Shown here piece by piece: positions 27,130-35,003 of a DNA stretch of 64,000 nt (position 1 is the stretch's first letter; the number at the start of each line of letters is the position of its first letter). The stretch is from assembly GCF_030254645.1 (NCBI RefSeq), contig NZ_CP116346.1, positions 248,001-312,000 of the forward strand, read 5' to 3'. Both the position numbers and the translations under genes were made by a program. Below the pieces are notes generated by a model, which saw nothing but the letters and a program-made list of their open reading frames with translations, was not told the DNA's origin and did no database searches. This DNA is from Paucibacter sediminis (GTDB lineage: Bacteria > Pseudomonadota > Gammaproteobacteria > Burkholderiales > Burkholderiaceae_C).

Positions 27130-28324
27130 TTCGGCCCTGCAGCAGCTCGCCGCGGCCGGGTTCGATGTGGAGGTGCACCAGCAGCATCTGCTGGTGCACC
27201 AGGTGCCCTACGTCAACGAAGCCGGGGTTGTGAAGCGCGGTACGGTCATCTGCAAGTACGTGGAATCCGGCGGCCAGTTGCTTCCGCCGAATGCAAATCA
27301 CGGCGACAGCCACCAGGTCTGGTGGCAGGGCGAGTACCCCTGCTATGCGGACCGTCGGCGCCTGGCCGAACTGGAAAACGAAAACCAAGGGCAGGAGCTC
27401 TTCCCTGGTTGCACCTTCAATTTCCGGTTCTCCAACAAGCCGGTCGGCGTGGACCACTTCCAGACGCATGTCGAGAAGGTGATGCACTACGTCGACCTGA
27501 TTCAGGCGCAGGCCGGCGTTCTTGAGCCCTGGTCGCGTGCGCAGGCCGGTGGCGTAAAACGCAGCGAGGACGAGTCGGTGTTTCAGTACCCGGACTCGGC
27601 TTCGGCCCGCGCGGAGATTCTGATGACATCGGCCCAGCTGGCCATCGGGAAAGTTGCCATAGTAGGCCTGGGTGGCACGGGCAGCTATGTGCTTGACCAG
27701 TTGGCCAAGACGCCTGTGCCGGGCATCGAGCTCTTCGACGGCGACCTTTTCGAGCAGCACAACGCGTTCCGCTCCCCCGGTGCGGCCACCGAGGCCGAAA
27801 TCGACGCGCGGCTGCCCAAAGTCGAAATCTATAAGCGACGCTACAGCGCGATGCACCGCGGCATCGTCAGCCATCCGTACTTCTTGGACGAGGCCAACGT
27901 AGCAGAGCTGGCGGAGTTCAGCTTCGTTTTTGTCTGCGTTGACCGAGCCGATGCTCGCCGCCTCATCTTCAGGTTCCTCCAGTCGCGCGGCATTCCGTTC
28001 GTCGACGTCGGCATGAACTTGCAGCAGGTCAAGGGTTCGCTGCGCCTCATCGGAAGCTGCCGCGCGACCCTGGTGACGCCCGAGCTGAACGACCATGTCG
28101 ACAACAGCGTCCCGCTCGGAGATGGTGACGACGATGCGCTGTATCGCCAGAACATCCAGGTAGCCGATATGAACGCGCTGAACGCGCAGATGGCCGTGAT
28201 GCTGTGGAAGCAGTACTGCGGGTTCTACCAAGCAGATTTTGCGACGGTGAACATGCTGTTCTCGGTCAACCAGAACATGCTTGCGAAGACGGTTGCTGGC
28301 CTCGGAGAGCGCGATGAAGGCTAG
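27104..28324 (+). CDS. DUF6791-ThiF protein, E1-like activating enzyme
   Basis: The 406-aa protein has an N-terminal DUF6791-like part (residues 10-140: HLLVHQVPYVNEAGVVKRGTVICKY, QGEYPCYAD) and a ThiF/E1 adenylation domain. The latter has VAIVGLGGTGSYVLDQLAK (185-202), LFDGDLFEQHNAFRSPGA with the expected Asp, Asn and Arg, and KVEIYKRR. E1 enzymes adenylate the C-terminus of a ubiquitin-like protein and pass it to a cysteine; Cys 319 in GSCRATLV is one candidate. The gene overlaps the Ubl gene by 26 bp and the DUF6527 gene by 11 bp. No separate E2 or JAB peptidase gene is seen, so the N-terminal part may do more than bind. Confidence 0.85.
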   Translation: MSSKPTAPDSALQQLAAAGFDVEVHQQHLLVHQVPYVNEAGVVKRGTVICKYVESGGQLLPPNANHGDSHQVWWQGEYPCYADRRRLAELENENQGQELFPGCTFNFRFSNKPVGVDHFQTHVEKVMHYVDLIQAQAGVLEPWSRAQAGGVKRSEDESVFQYPDSASARAEILMTSAQLAIGKVAIVGLGGTGSYVLDQLAKTPVPGIELFDGDLFEQHNAFRSPGAATEAEIDARLPKVEIYKRRYSAMHRGIVSHPYFLDEANVAELAEFSFVFVCVDRADARRLIFRFLQSRGIPFVDVGMNLQQVKGSLRLIGSCRATLVTPELNDHVDNSVPLGDGDDDALYRQNIQVADMNALNAQMAVMLWKQYCGFYQADFATVNMLFSVNQNMLAKTVAGLGERDEG

Positions 28325-28748
28325 CGCTATCAGGCCGGAGTTCGTCGAGTTCATTCCGAAGCTTCTCGAGCCCGGCGTGCTGTATGTCAGCGAGAAGTAC
28401 CGTACCGCCTCGCACCTCTGCGCATGCGGGTGCGGCGAGAAGGTCGTGACCCCTTTGTCGCCGGCGGATTGGCACCTGAGCATGGACGGCGGGAAGGTCA
28501 GCCTGCATCCGTCCATCGGCAACTGGAACTACGCCTGCAAGTCGCACTACTGGATTCGCCGAAACGCGATTTCGTGGGCGGGCGGCATGAGCAAGGGCCA
28601 AATTGAACGGGTTCAGGCACGGGATTTTGCCGACCGGGCAAGCCAGGTCGCGCAAATCAATCGTGAGCGAGATGAGCAGCGAGCCGCTGCATCGGGTGGC
28701 TTCTTCGGCCGGGTGCTGCGTACGCTGCGCCGGTTGCTGAAGCTGTAG
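28314..28748 (+). CDS. DUF6527 family protein
   Basis: The 144-aa protein shows the DUF6527 pattern: FVEFIPKLLEPGVLYVSEKYRTASHLCACGCGEKVVTPLSPADWHLSMDGGKVSLHPSIGNWNYACKSHYWIRRNAISWA. The CACGC group with the later Cys and His probably binds zinc. DUF6527 genes are regular neighbours of bacterial Ubl-E1 operons; their activity is not settled in what I know. The start at 28314 lies within the end of the E1 gene. A basic C-terminal helix (VLRTLRRLLKL) ends the protein. Confidence 0.85.
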   Translation: MKASAIRPEFVEFIPKLLEPGVLYVSEKYRTASHLCACGCGEKVVTPLSPADWHLSMDGGKVSLHPSIGNWNYACKSHYWIRRNAISWAGGMSKGQIERVQARDFADRASQVAQINRERDEQRAAASGGFFGRVLRTLRRLLKL

Positions 28749-28791
28749 TCAATGGAAGATGGCGTTCGCGCCAAGGAAGAAAGGGAATCTC

Positions 28792-29034
28792 ATGCCGAAG
28801 AATGAAAAGACCTCGCCGAAGGTGGCGAGCACGGCTTCCGCAATCCTGCGCAGCACCTCCTCGACCAAATCCGAACGCTCGGTCGCCGGGAGCGCACTGT
28901 CTCAAGCCGGGTCCGGCCGGGTCACCTCGACGGCGGTTGCCACAAAGGCTGCGAGGACTCTCGACAGCACTCGAACGTCCCCCGCTTCGAAGTCCGTGGC
29001 AGGAAGCGTTCTTACGCAAAAGGTGAAGCGCTAA
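28792..29034 (+). CDS. Small basic protein with two repeats
   Basis: The 80-aa protein is rich in Ser, Ala, Thr and Lys. It consists of two similar units of about 33 residues, each ending in a (R/K)SVAGS(A/V)L(S/T)Q phrase (about residues 30-40 and 67-77). A ribosome binding site (AAGGAAG) precedes the ATG. Short proteins with the KSxAGSxLxQ phrase are widespread, without a known function as far as I recall. It sits 43 bp after DUF6527 in the same direction, so it may be a substrate or partner of the Ubl system; that is inference. Confidence 0.65.
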   Translation: MPKNEKTSPKVASTASAILRSTSSTKSERSVAGSALSQAGSGRVTSTAVATKAARTLDSTRTSPASKSVAGSVLTQKVKR

Positions 29035-29074
29035 GTCAGCGCTTCGCGCTCAAACGAAGCCTCTGGAGAAGCTC

Positions 29075-29347
29075 ATGAAAGACATCCGGCGCCAAGTTAG
29101 CCTGCAATGCCCTACCTGCGGCAAGACTGATTTTCAGTTCGACGAGCCTGAAGGCCCCAGTGGAATCGTCACCTGCGCATCCTGCGGCAGGCAGCTGCGC
29201 CGCGACGAGCTGGAGAGCTACAACTCCGAGCTCATTGAGGCCGCGAAGAAGGAGGTCGTCAGCGAAGCCAAGAAGGAGTTGGAGCAGATGATGCACCGGA
29301 CACTTCGCGATGCATTCCGCGGCAACAAGTTCATCAAGATTCGATAA
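29075..29347 (+). CDS. Small zinc-ribbon protein
   Basis: The 90-aa protein starts with a zinc ribbon: LQCPTCGKTDFQFDEPEGPSGIVTCASCGRQL, two CxxC pairs 20 residues apart. A charged helical tail follows (IEAAKKEVVSEAKKELEQMMHRTLRDAF). It lies 40 bp after the repeat protein and 3 bp before the next gene, so it is part of the same run. Nucleic-acid or protein binding is likely; the family is unknown. Confidence 0.7.
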   Translation: MKDIRRQVSLQCPTCGKTDFQFDEPEGPSGIVTCASCGRQLRRDELESYNSELIEAAKKEVVSEAKKELEQMMHRTLRDAFRGNKFIKIR

Positions 29348-29350
29348 GCG

Positions 29351-29815
29351 ATGACGTCCTCGGACTATGTCGCGCTGTTTGCGCTCGGCGTCTCGGCAGC
29401 CGCGCTGTTCATCACGTACCGGTTCAATGAGCGGCAGAAGAAGTTCTTCGAGAACCAAGAATTGCTCAACCGAACCTTGCAACGCAAAGAGGATGCAGAG
29501 GTCAAGGCATCCAGGCAAGCAGAACTCGACGCGAATTTCCTGAAGATTGGAACCGGGTACCGGCTTCGAGTGTTCAATCGAGGAAAGGCAGCGGCCAGGC
29601 ATGTGCGTGTCGAGTTCGCAGATGAGAGCAGCGCAGACGATTTCATCTCCAGCGATGTCGAGCGCAAGTTCCCGCTCGAAGTCATGCAGCCACATGGTTC
29701 GGTGGACCTCATCGCCGCGGTCTCAATGGACTGTGCCAGCAAGTACTCGATTCGACTACTTTGGGAGGACGACCACAGTTCTTCGAATGAGCGGATGGTG
29801 TATCCAACAATTTGA
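29351..29815 (+). CDS. Membrane-anchored protein ending the ubiquitin-like gene run
   Basis: The 154-aa protein has one N-terminal membrane helix (YVALFALGVSAAALFITYRF), a charged coiled segment (NERQKKFFENQELLNRTLQRKEDAEVKASRQAELD) and a beta-rich C-terminal domain (YRLRVFNRGKAAARHVRVEF ... GSVDLIAAVSM). The start is 3 bp after the preceding stop. I do not recognise the family. It is the last gene in the plus-strand run that begins with the Ubl gene; about 1.5 kb without a clear gene follows. Confidence 0.65.
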   Translation: MTSSDYVALFALGVSAAALFITYRFNERQKKFFENQELLNRTLQRKEDAEVKASRQAELDANFLKIGTGYRLRVFNRGKAAARHVRVEFADESSADDFISSDVERKFPLEVMQPHGSVDLIAAVSMDCASKYSIRLLWEDDHSSSNERMVYPTI

Positions 29816-30118
29816 CGGCCTCGAACGCTACGTGGCGGTCAGGCAGAACGCAGCAAAAGGCGGGACGCAGCAGGACTCGAACCCACGAGGCCCCATGCTT
29901 CCCACCCAGTACTGCTTGGCGCTGCAGGCATCCAAGCCGAATTCTGTTTCGTCGCCGAAGCGATATATGCGGTGTAGGCCTTGCTGCCTCCCATTCCAAG
30001 TCTATGCGACCAGCGCCGGCCCCTGCTTGGACGCCGCGATTGCGGCCGTTGCAAGAAGGTTGGTCACGGTCCACCGGCATGCTGGACCACCGTGGCCAGC
30101 GCCTGGTGACGCGCCCCC

Positions 30119-30164
30119 AATTTCCACCAATCACGCGCAAATTTGCGCGTGATTGGTGGAAATT
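30119..30164. repeat. 46-bp perfect palindrome
   Basis: Two 23-nt arms, perfectly complementary with no loop, meet at 30141/30142. The centre is gcgcaaatttgcgcgt, the arms continue through caccaatca, and the palindrome is followed by gagacaacgact. A second, related structure lies 655 bp to the right. Confidence 0.9.
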
Positions 30165-30818
30165 GAATGGAGACAACGACTAGTAGCGCCCGGATTGCTG
30201 TGCGCTCGAGTTCCGCCTGCGGGGCACTGGCGCCTCGGAGGTTTACACCTCGTATTTGTCACCCGACTGAGTGTGCTCGTCGGGCATTGCCCGCAGCTTG
30301 ACCACCCCCGCGGCGTCGCGTACACAAGCCGTTTCAAGGGGGAGTCCAGCTTGGTTGCCGGCAATTTGGTCCTGCGGACGTTCTATGTTGACAGGGACCT
30401 CGACGATGCGATTTGCGCCTGTGACGAGCACTACCGTTTCCGCTTTGAGCTCTTTCGACGTTGGCTCGTCGCGGGAATGCGCTCGGCCGGCGATTGCGTC
30501 GAAAACGTCGCGCCTTCTGCCAGCGGGCGTCCGCCGGTCGTTCGCACAGTTTGGATTGATGCGCGGATAGATAGCCAGCTGCGAAGAGAGGCGTTTCACA
30601 GTGGCGACGCCAAAAATCTCATCGCGATGAAGTACCTACGGGTAGGCATGCAGGGTGCTCCGAAGTTGAAGCGCTTCGCTTTGGTCCAAACCCTGGCGAG
30701 CATGCCAAATGTCGGGAACGACGACGATTTTGAGCGTTCAAGCGGTTGAGCAACTGCTCGACGGCTGGGCCCCTTCTGTATCGGCAGAAATTGCATCTAA
30801 GTTGTTGTCGCAAAACGC

Positions 30819-30858
30819 TTCCATCATGTATGCGCAAATTTGCGCGTACATGATGGAA
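30819..30858. repeat. 40-bp near-perfect palindrome with an outer stem
   Basis: The 20-nt arms pair with one T-G mismatch around the same core (gcgcaaatttgcgcgt) as the palindrome at 30119, but the outer arms differ (catgatgg instead of attggtgg). ctaagttgttgtc (30798-30810) and gacaacgacttag (30870-30882) form an outer stem of 12 out of 13 pairs, so the whole structure spans about 85 bp. The trailing gacaacgact is shared with the first palindrome. Confidence 0.85.
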
Positions 30859-31286
30859 AACTAGCTGGGACAACGACTTAGCCGCGTTTGCGGGCGCCTT
30901 GTCCGCTCGCGAGTCGCCCTCAGGGCAGTGGCCCAACTCCTTGGCCGCGACGAAATCTGGACACCCCTGGCGGCCAGCCCAAGTCGCCCGCTATGGCCAG
31001 TTATGGGTCAAAAGTACAACTACAGAAATCGCCATAACTTCCCCGAGCCAGCCCGTCCGGCTCCGCAGGCCGACGTCTGCAATGCTGGGCCGCGGACATG
31101 CGTTATTCCCGCCGAACGTGGGCAAGCCTGTGGACAACCCGCCGACCAGCGACCTAAGTCCTTGTCGCCCGGCGACTCGTCACAAGTTGCCTAGAAATTG
31201 GGCACATCTCTGCCCCGCTTGAGGCCGGCCGGGAGCGAGCTCCGATTGCGCCTTCGCCGCGACGAAGCCATTTGGTGGGGGCGAGT

Positions 31287-32087
31287 CTATGGTTTCATCG
31301 AGTCAGGCGCCGATGTCTTGACTCTATGTGCGTCGGCAAGCCTGACCAGCCCTGGGTCCTTAGACCAACCGTTCCGCCGCGCAAATGGTGTATCGGTAGC
31401 CTGTTCAATCATCTTGCTGAACGAGAACCAGCACAGTATCCAATCGCGCTCACCGTCCTTGCTCAGCATCGCCTGCAGTTTGCTCTTGTTGAAGGACTTG
31501 CCATCTTTCGCTGTCTGCTTGTATGCCTGGATGTCGCTACTGACCTCATCTATAAGAGCAAGCAGGCTGCTGACCTTTTCGCTGAGCGTCATGCTCACCG
31601 CTGCCGAAGGCGGTGGCTCGACCGACGCCACATCGGAGTCGTTGGCTGCGCCGCCCAGTTCCGCCAGAACCATCTCACAGAGTTCGCCGTCCGCGGTCAA
31701 CTGAGAGATGAGCCGAACAGCCAGCTTCTTTCGGAGCCGCGCTCCTCGCTTGGCCTCGAATGCAGCTTGGTGCGAGTCGCTCCTCACCTTCTTCGCCGGC
31801 AGCCTCATCTCGATGTATGCGATTTCCTGGAGCGACAGGCCTTGCTCCGCGAATGCTCGTCGGTCGCTTGCCGTCAATGCGCCGGTTCCAGCCGCCAGCG
31901 TGTGGTCGAGATACACGGGCACTCGGACCTCCTTCACCGTCGAACCAATCTCGACGTGCTGGAGCACTTTCTTGACCACATGAATCGGTCCTGGTCCGAC
32001 GCCCGGCTGCAAGCGCTGATGCACCTCAACGTGAATAGGCTTGTGGGCCTTGGTAGGAGCGTTGGTTCTTGTTTTCGTGGATGTCAT
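31287..32087 (-). CDS. Hypothetical 266-aa protein
   Basis: The likely start is 32087 (MTSTKTRTNAPTKAHKPIHVEVH). The protein is basic at the N-terminus, then has a beta-like stretch (HVEIGSTVKEVRVPVYLD), helices with many Lys and Arg (RLPAKKVRSDSHQAAFEAKRGARLRKKLA), a Pro-Ser linker and a helical C-terminal part. There is no signal peptide or membrane segment. The family is not recognised. It is transcribed away from the hairpin-rich region at 32.2-32.66 kb, opposite to the two winged-helix genes. Confidence 0.6.
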   Translation of the reverse strand: MTSTKTRTNAPTKAHKPIHVEVHQRLQPGVGPGPIHVVKKVLQHVEIGSTVKEVRVPVYLDHTLAAGTGALTASDRRAFAEQGLSLQEIAYIEMRLPAKKVRSDSHQAAFEAKRGARLRKKLAVRLISQLTADGELCEMVLAELGGAANDSDVASVEPPPSAAVSMTLSEKVSSLLALIDEVSSDIQAYKQTAKDGKSFNKSKLQAMLSKDGERDWILCWFSFSKMIEQATDTPFARRNGWSKDPGLVRLADAHRVKTSAPDSMKP

Positions 32088-32164
32088 TGATTCGTTCGGG
32101 TTGGCTGCAATGACTTCGTATAGCAACTGCCGTTTTATTCATCGCGTCGATGCCCGATGGGCGA

Positions 32165-32661
32165 TGTGGCGGTTGCTTCCACAGCGGCGCGGTGCTGCAA
32201 CGTGGCACGCCTTGCGGGTGTGGCCGGGGGTATCGCCCGCGGGCTCATTTGCCATCCGCCGAAGCTCAGAGAGATGGACTACCGGCGATGCCGAATTGGC
32301 GGACGCCAAGGCGGCTCTGTCGCCGCTTGCGGCAGCACGGGGCGACGAAGGCCATCCTCCGAGAAACGATTGCCCAAGCCCCGGAGGGGTGGCCGCGGTA
32401 GCGTGCCAGGCCGGCGGTGAGCCGGACCGACGGAGCTGGGCGGTCAGCCTGGCTCCATGGGGACGACCCGGCGGCAGTGCCGACCGCCGAGTCTCCCGGT
32501 AGGGGGATGAGGCGGTCGGGGCTGGTAGCGCGGAGCGCTGACTCCCCGGCCGGGTCGTCCCCATAGGCGTGTCGCGGGTTCCGGCGGAACCAAGCACGCG
32601 TGTGGCCATCGACGGTGCACTCGTAGTGCCTATACCTCTGAAAGCGAGTGCGCTTTCGGAG
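32165..32661 (+). ncRNA. Candidate large structured RNA or single-strand origin
   Basis: There is no gene here, but helices follow one another almost without gaps. CCATC/GATGG is at 32252-32277, CGGC-GAT-GCCG at 32283-32293, TTGGC/GCCAA at 32296-32309, GCGGC/GCCGC at 32311-32326, and GGCCA..CCTCCG/CGGAGG..TGGCC at 32350-32394. A tight three-way junction spans 32405-32453. A 16-bp perfect inverted repeat (32457-32472 with 32549-32564) encloses two hairpins (32480-32519, 32527-32539). Then come GCGTG..GGTTCC/GGAACC..CACGC at 32567-32599, GCACT/AGTGC at 32617-32629 and a 10-bp stem at 32636-32661. The last ends 5 nt before the next start codon. Very high GC makes chance stems common, so the claim rests on the junction and the 16-bp repeat. 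Confidence 0.4.
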
Positions 32662-32666
32662 ACCGG

Positions 32667-33791
32667 ATGACCAACAAAACTTCAAACATAGCGTGGCCCC
32701 AACGGGCCCCAACCCAGCAGACCGAGTCGGCGGCCGCGGTAGCGGCCAACCTCGCAAATTCGGTTGCAAACACTGATGTCGTAACTGCACCAGCGGCGAC
32801 GAACCATCGCACGCAATATGACGATGCAACCGCAGCAAATCTCAGCGTGCGGTTGCACGCTGCCCCGCCGCGCAAGCGCAAAGCGCCCTCGGCTGAACCG
32901 CTAGCGAAATTCAGGTCGAAGGGCATTTCGACCTGGGACAAGGCGCAGGACTACGAGTGGGCTGCTACCTTTGCCGTGGGACATTTCGGGCTGATGAGCA
33001 CCCGGCAACTGGGCGAATGGGTCTTCAGGGAGCTCGCTACGACGGGGGCTCGACACCGTCAAGCCCAGGCGCTGACCCTGAGGCTATGTGTCCAAGCTCG
33101 TGCCGGAAGCGTCGCGCAGCGCCTGGCTACCGAAGGCCATCGAGCCGTATTGCGCACGCTCGGCAGAAAGCGGGTCGGCAAGTGCTTCTACTACTACCTC
33201 AACGCGGCGGGGTTGCGGTACATGCAGATGAACTTTGGCCTGTCGCTGCCAGACGCGTCGAAGTCGCTGACGACGGCCAGCGACATGGCCAAGCGAAAGC
33301 TGGTCTTCGAGCATTGCTTGAGCTTGTACCGGGCCAATCCGGATTTGACCTTCGTCGGCCCCGCAGCGCTTGCAGCCGACGTCTATCGCAAACAGCACTC
33401 GGACCCGCTCGAGCGCGCGCTGCTGAGCTGTCTTGCCAACCTCTGGTGTGCCGTCGATGCGAATGGCCGAGCGACCTACACCTACGCGGCCGACCGGCCC
33501 GGTTCATCGAACGGTGTCAGCGTCGCCAACTATCGAGAACTCGCGAAAGCCGCGTCGCTCTTGCTCGGCCGCGACATTGGGATTGATGTCATTGGCCGCC
33601 GCATGCCGAACGGGGATAGCCTTGCATTGACCGACACGCGCCTGGCACGGGACATCGTGAAAGCTACCGAGAAGGAAGTCTTCCGGACGCCGGATGGGCA
33701 CTACAAGGTGGAGAAGCTGGTCGCGTTCTTCGTCTCGCTCAAGCCTCATGCGGCGCGGCTGCGCGCGTTGATGGAACAGCGTCATGCTTGA
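32667..33791 (+). CDS. Winged-helix protein, first of a pair
   Basis: The 374-aa protein has a disordered Ala/Thr-rich N-terminus (about 85 residues). A winged-helix-like region follows (WAATFAVGHFGLMSTRQLGEWVFRELATTGARHRQAQALTLRLCVQ ... LGRKRVGKCFYYYLNAAGLRYMQ), which resembles the DNA-binding half of replication-relaxation proteins. The C-terminal part is helical and unassigned. The start lies 5 nt after the last hairpin of the structured region, with no clear ribosome binding site visible, so the hairpin may control translation. The 3' end overlaps the next gene by 8 bp. Confidence 0.65.
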   Translation: MTNKTSNIAWPQRAPTQQTESAAAVAANLANSVANTDVVTAPAATNHRTQYDDATAANLSVRLHAAPPRKRKAPSAEPLAKFRSKGISTWDKAQDYEWAATFAVGHFGLMSTRQLGEWVFRELATTGARHRQAQALTLRLCVQARAGSVAQRLATEGHRAVLRTLGRKRVGKCFYYYLNAAGLRYMQMNFGLSLPDASKSLTTASDMAKRKLVFEHCLSLYRANPDLTFVGPAALAADVYRKQHSDPLERALLSCLANLWCAVDANGRATYTYAADRPGSSNGVSVANYRELAKAASLLLGRDIGIDVIGRRMPNGDSLALTDTRLARDIVKATEKEVFRTPDGHYKVEKLVAFFVSLKPHAARLRALMEQRHA

Positions 33792-34992
33792 CCACATGTT
33801 GTCGCCGCTGATGCCAAATGCCCGAGAGTTGCTCGAACGGGTTCAACCCTGGCTCTTTGATGACGACTGCGCCGCCGACCTCGCATTGCTGCAGGCGGTG
33901 GGTGTCCTGGGCTCAATGCGTGAGGCTGAACTGGCGCTCTTCTTCCGCGGCAGCCTGGAGCCAGTCGAAGGAACGCAAGGCTACGGCGCGGAGCTCACCG
34001 TCGTCTATCCGGCATCCAACGGTCAGGGTGAGGTGACGAGTGACAGCGCGGTGCATGCGACCCGGCGCCGGTTGCGTCGACTGGTTGAGCGCAAGTTGCT
34101 GGCCGTGGCTACTGTTGAGCGCACGACTTCGGACCACCTGGCCGGGCGTTATTACTGGCTCACCCGCACCGGTGCGCGCTACGTTCTCGATGCCGGGTAT
34201 CGAGTCCGCGGGCGGCAGAACATCGACAACATGAGTCACGTTGGCTCAGTGCAGGACAAGCATCGGCTGCTCGAGCAGCAGTACATCGTCGCGCGCCGTC
34301 TCGTCCAGCCATCGCTGCGGGTCTGGGGGGAGTACGCAATCCGCTCCGGGTTGGCCAGGCAGCCAGTGCATGCTGATGCGGGAACCAAACTGGCCACCAT
34401 TCAGGAGCAGCTCCGGGCGATGTCGGGCGAGCTCTTTCTGACCCCCGAGGAGCTCAGGCGGGCAGGAGTCGCCGGAGCACTTGCCCAGCGCAGGCATTTC
34501 ACGCGCAGGCCGGACGCGCTACTGCTGGACGAGCTGCCTGAACGAAGTCGATATCTCGAATCGACCGGCAATCACCCCGAGTCGAGGCCCCCGCGTGAGT
34601 TTGGTGACATCGAGTGGGTTGAAATCGAGGCCAGCAAGAAGGACTCGGTCACGCAGGCCAGGTCGTTCAACGGCATCTTCTACCTAGGTCGGATGCTCGA
34701 CGCCACTCTCGAGCGTGGCCTTGTCACGAAGGTCTCTCTGGTCACGCGCAATCATCCGCACACCAATCTGCGAGCCAAGCTGCTCGATGCCTATGAGCGC
34801 TGGCGGGCGCGAGCCGATGTGGAGGCCATGTTGCAGAGGCACGCCCGGTTCACACCGGGATTTGACCCTGGGCGACTCAGCGAGCAGCTGTGGGTCGCCG
34901 AGTTGACGCAGGATGCGGAGCACCGCTTGACCAGCATTCGCATGGAGTCCGTCGCATCTATTGCCGTGCGCGAACGGCGTGGTGGGGGATGA
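33784..34992 (+). CDS. Replication-relaxation-like protein with nuclease-type C-terminus
   Basis: The 402-aa protein begins with a winged helix (DLALLQAVGVLGSMREAELALFF ... ATRRRLRRLVERKLLAVATVERTTSDHLAGRYYWLTRTGARYVLD), the pattern of the replication-relaxation family found on mobile elements. The C-terminal half has RRPDALLLDE, then IEWVEIEASKKDSVTQARSFNGIFYL and VTKVSLVTRN. This spacing of PD, ExE and K resembles a PD-(D/E)xK nuclease fold. It is co-translated with the gene upstream. A role in element replication or mobilisation is likely from family and place. Confidence 0.65.
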   Translation: MLDHMLSPLMPNARELLERVQPWLFDDDCAADLALLQAVGVLGSMREAELALFFRGSLEPVEGTQGYGAELTVVYPASNGQGEVTSDSAVHATRRRLRRLVERKLLAVATVERTTSDHLAGRYYWLTRTGARYVLDAGYRVRGRQNIDNMSHVGSVQDKHRLLEQQYIVARRLVQPSLRVWGEYAIRSGLARQPVHADAGTKLATIQEQLRAMSGELFLTPEELRRAGVAGALAQRRHFTRRPDALLLDELPERSRYLESTGNHPESRPPREFGDIEWVEIEASKKDSVTQARSFNGIFYLGRMLDATLERGLVTKVSLVTRNHPHTNLRAKLLDAYERWRARADVEAMLQRHARFTPGFDPGRLSEQLWVAELTQDAEHRLTSIRMESVASIAVRERRGGG

Positions 34993-35003
34993 CCCAGTGG
35001 AAC

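Larger units (their letters stand above)
29816..31286. other. 1.5-kb stretch with no confident gene
   Basis: This region contains the two long palindromes listed separately. Open frames exist between the palindromes on both strands: minus 30243-30599 (118 aa, with KAETVVLVTGANRIVEVPVN) and plus 30153-30749. Neither has a good ribosome binding site or a recognisable family, and they overlap each other, so I leave them as possible. The stretch around 29870-29940 has a tRNA T-loop-like phrase but no tRNA fold. It may be decayed or cassette-like DNA. Confidence 0.5.

Noticed and set aside
29870-29945. tRNA-like phrase (ggactcgaaccc) on the minus strand
   Set aside because: A T-loop and a weak 6-bp acceptor pairing can be drawn, but no D-arm or anticodon arm fits. 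Chance or decayed sequence is more likely than a tRNA.
30153-30749. 198-aa plus-strand frame between the palindromes
   Set aside because: Its start lies inside the first palindrome without a ribosome binding site, no motif is seen, and a minus-strand frame overlaps it. It is left as possible only.
30119-30882. Twin palindromes read as integron attC sites
   Set aside because: I could not find the GTTRRRY/RYYYAAC core boxes or the unpaired extra-helical bases expected of attC, and no integron integrase is in the window. The structure is kept as an unassigned repeat.
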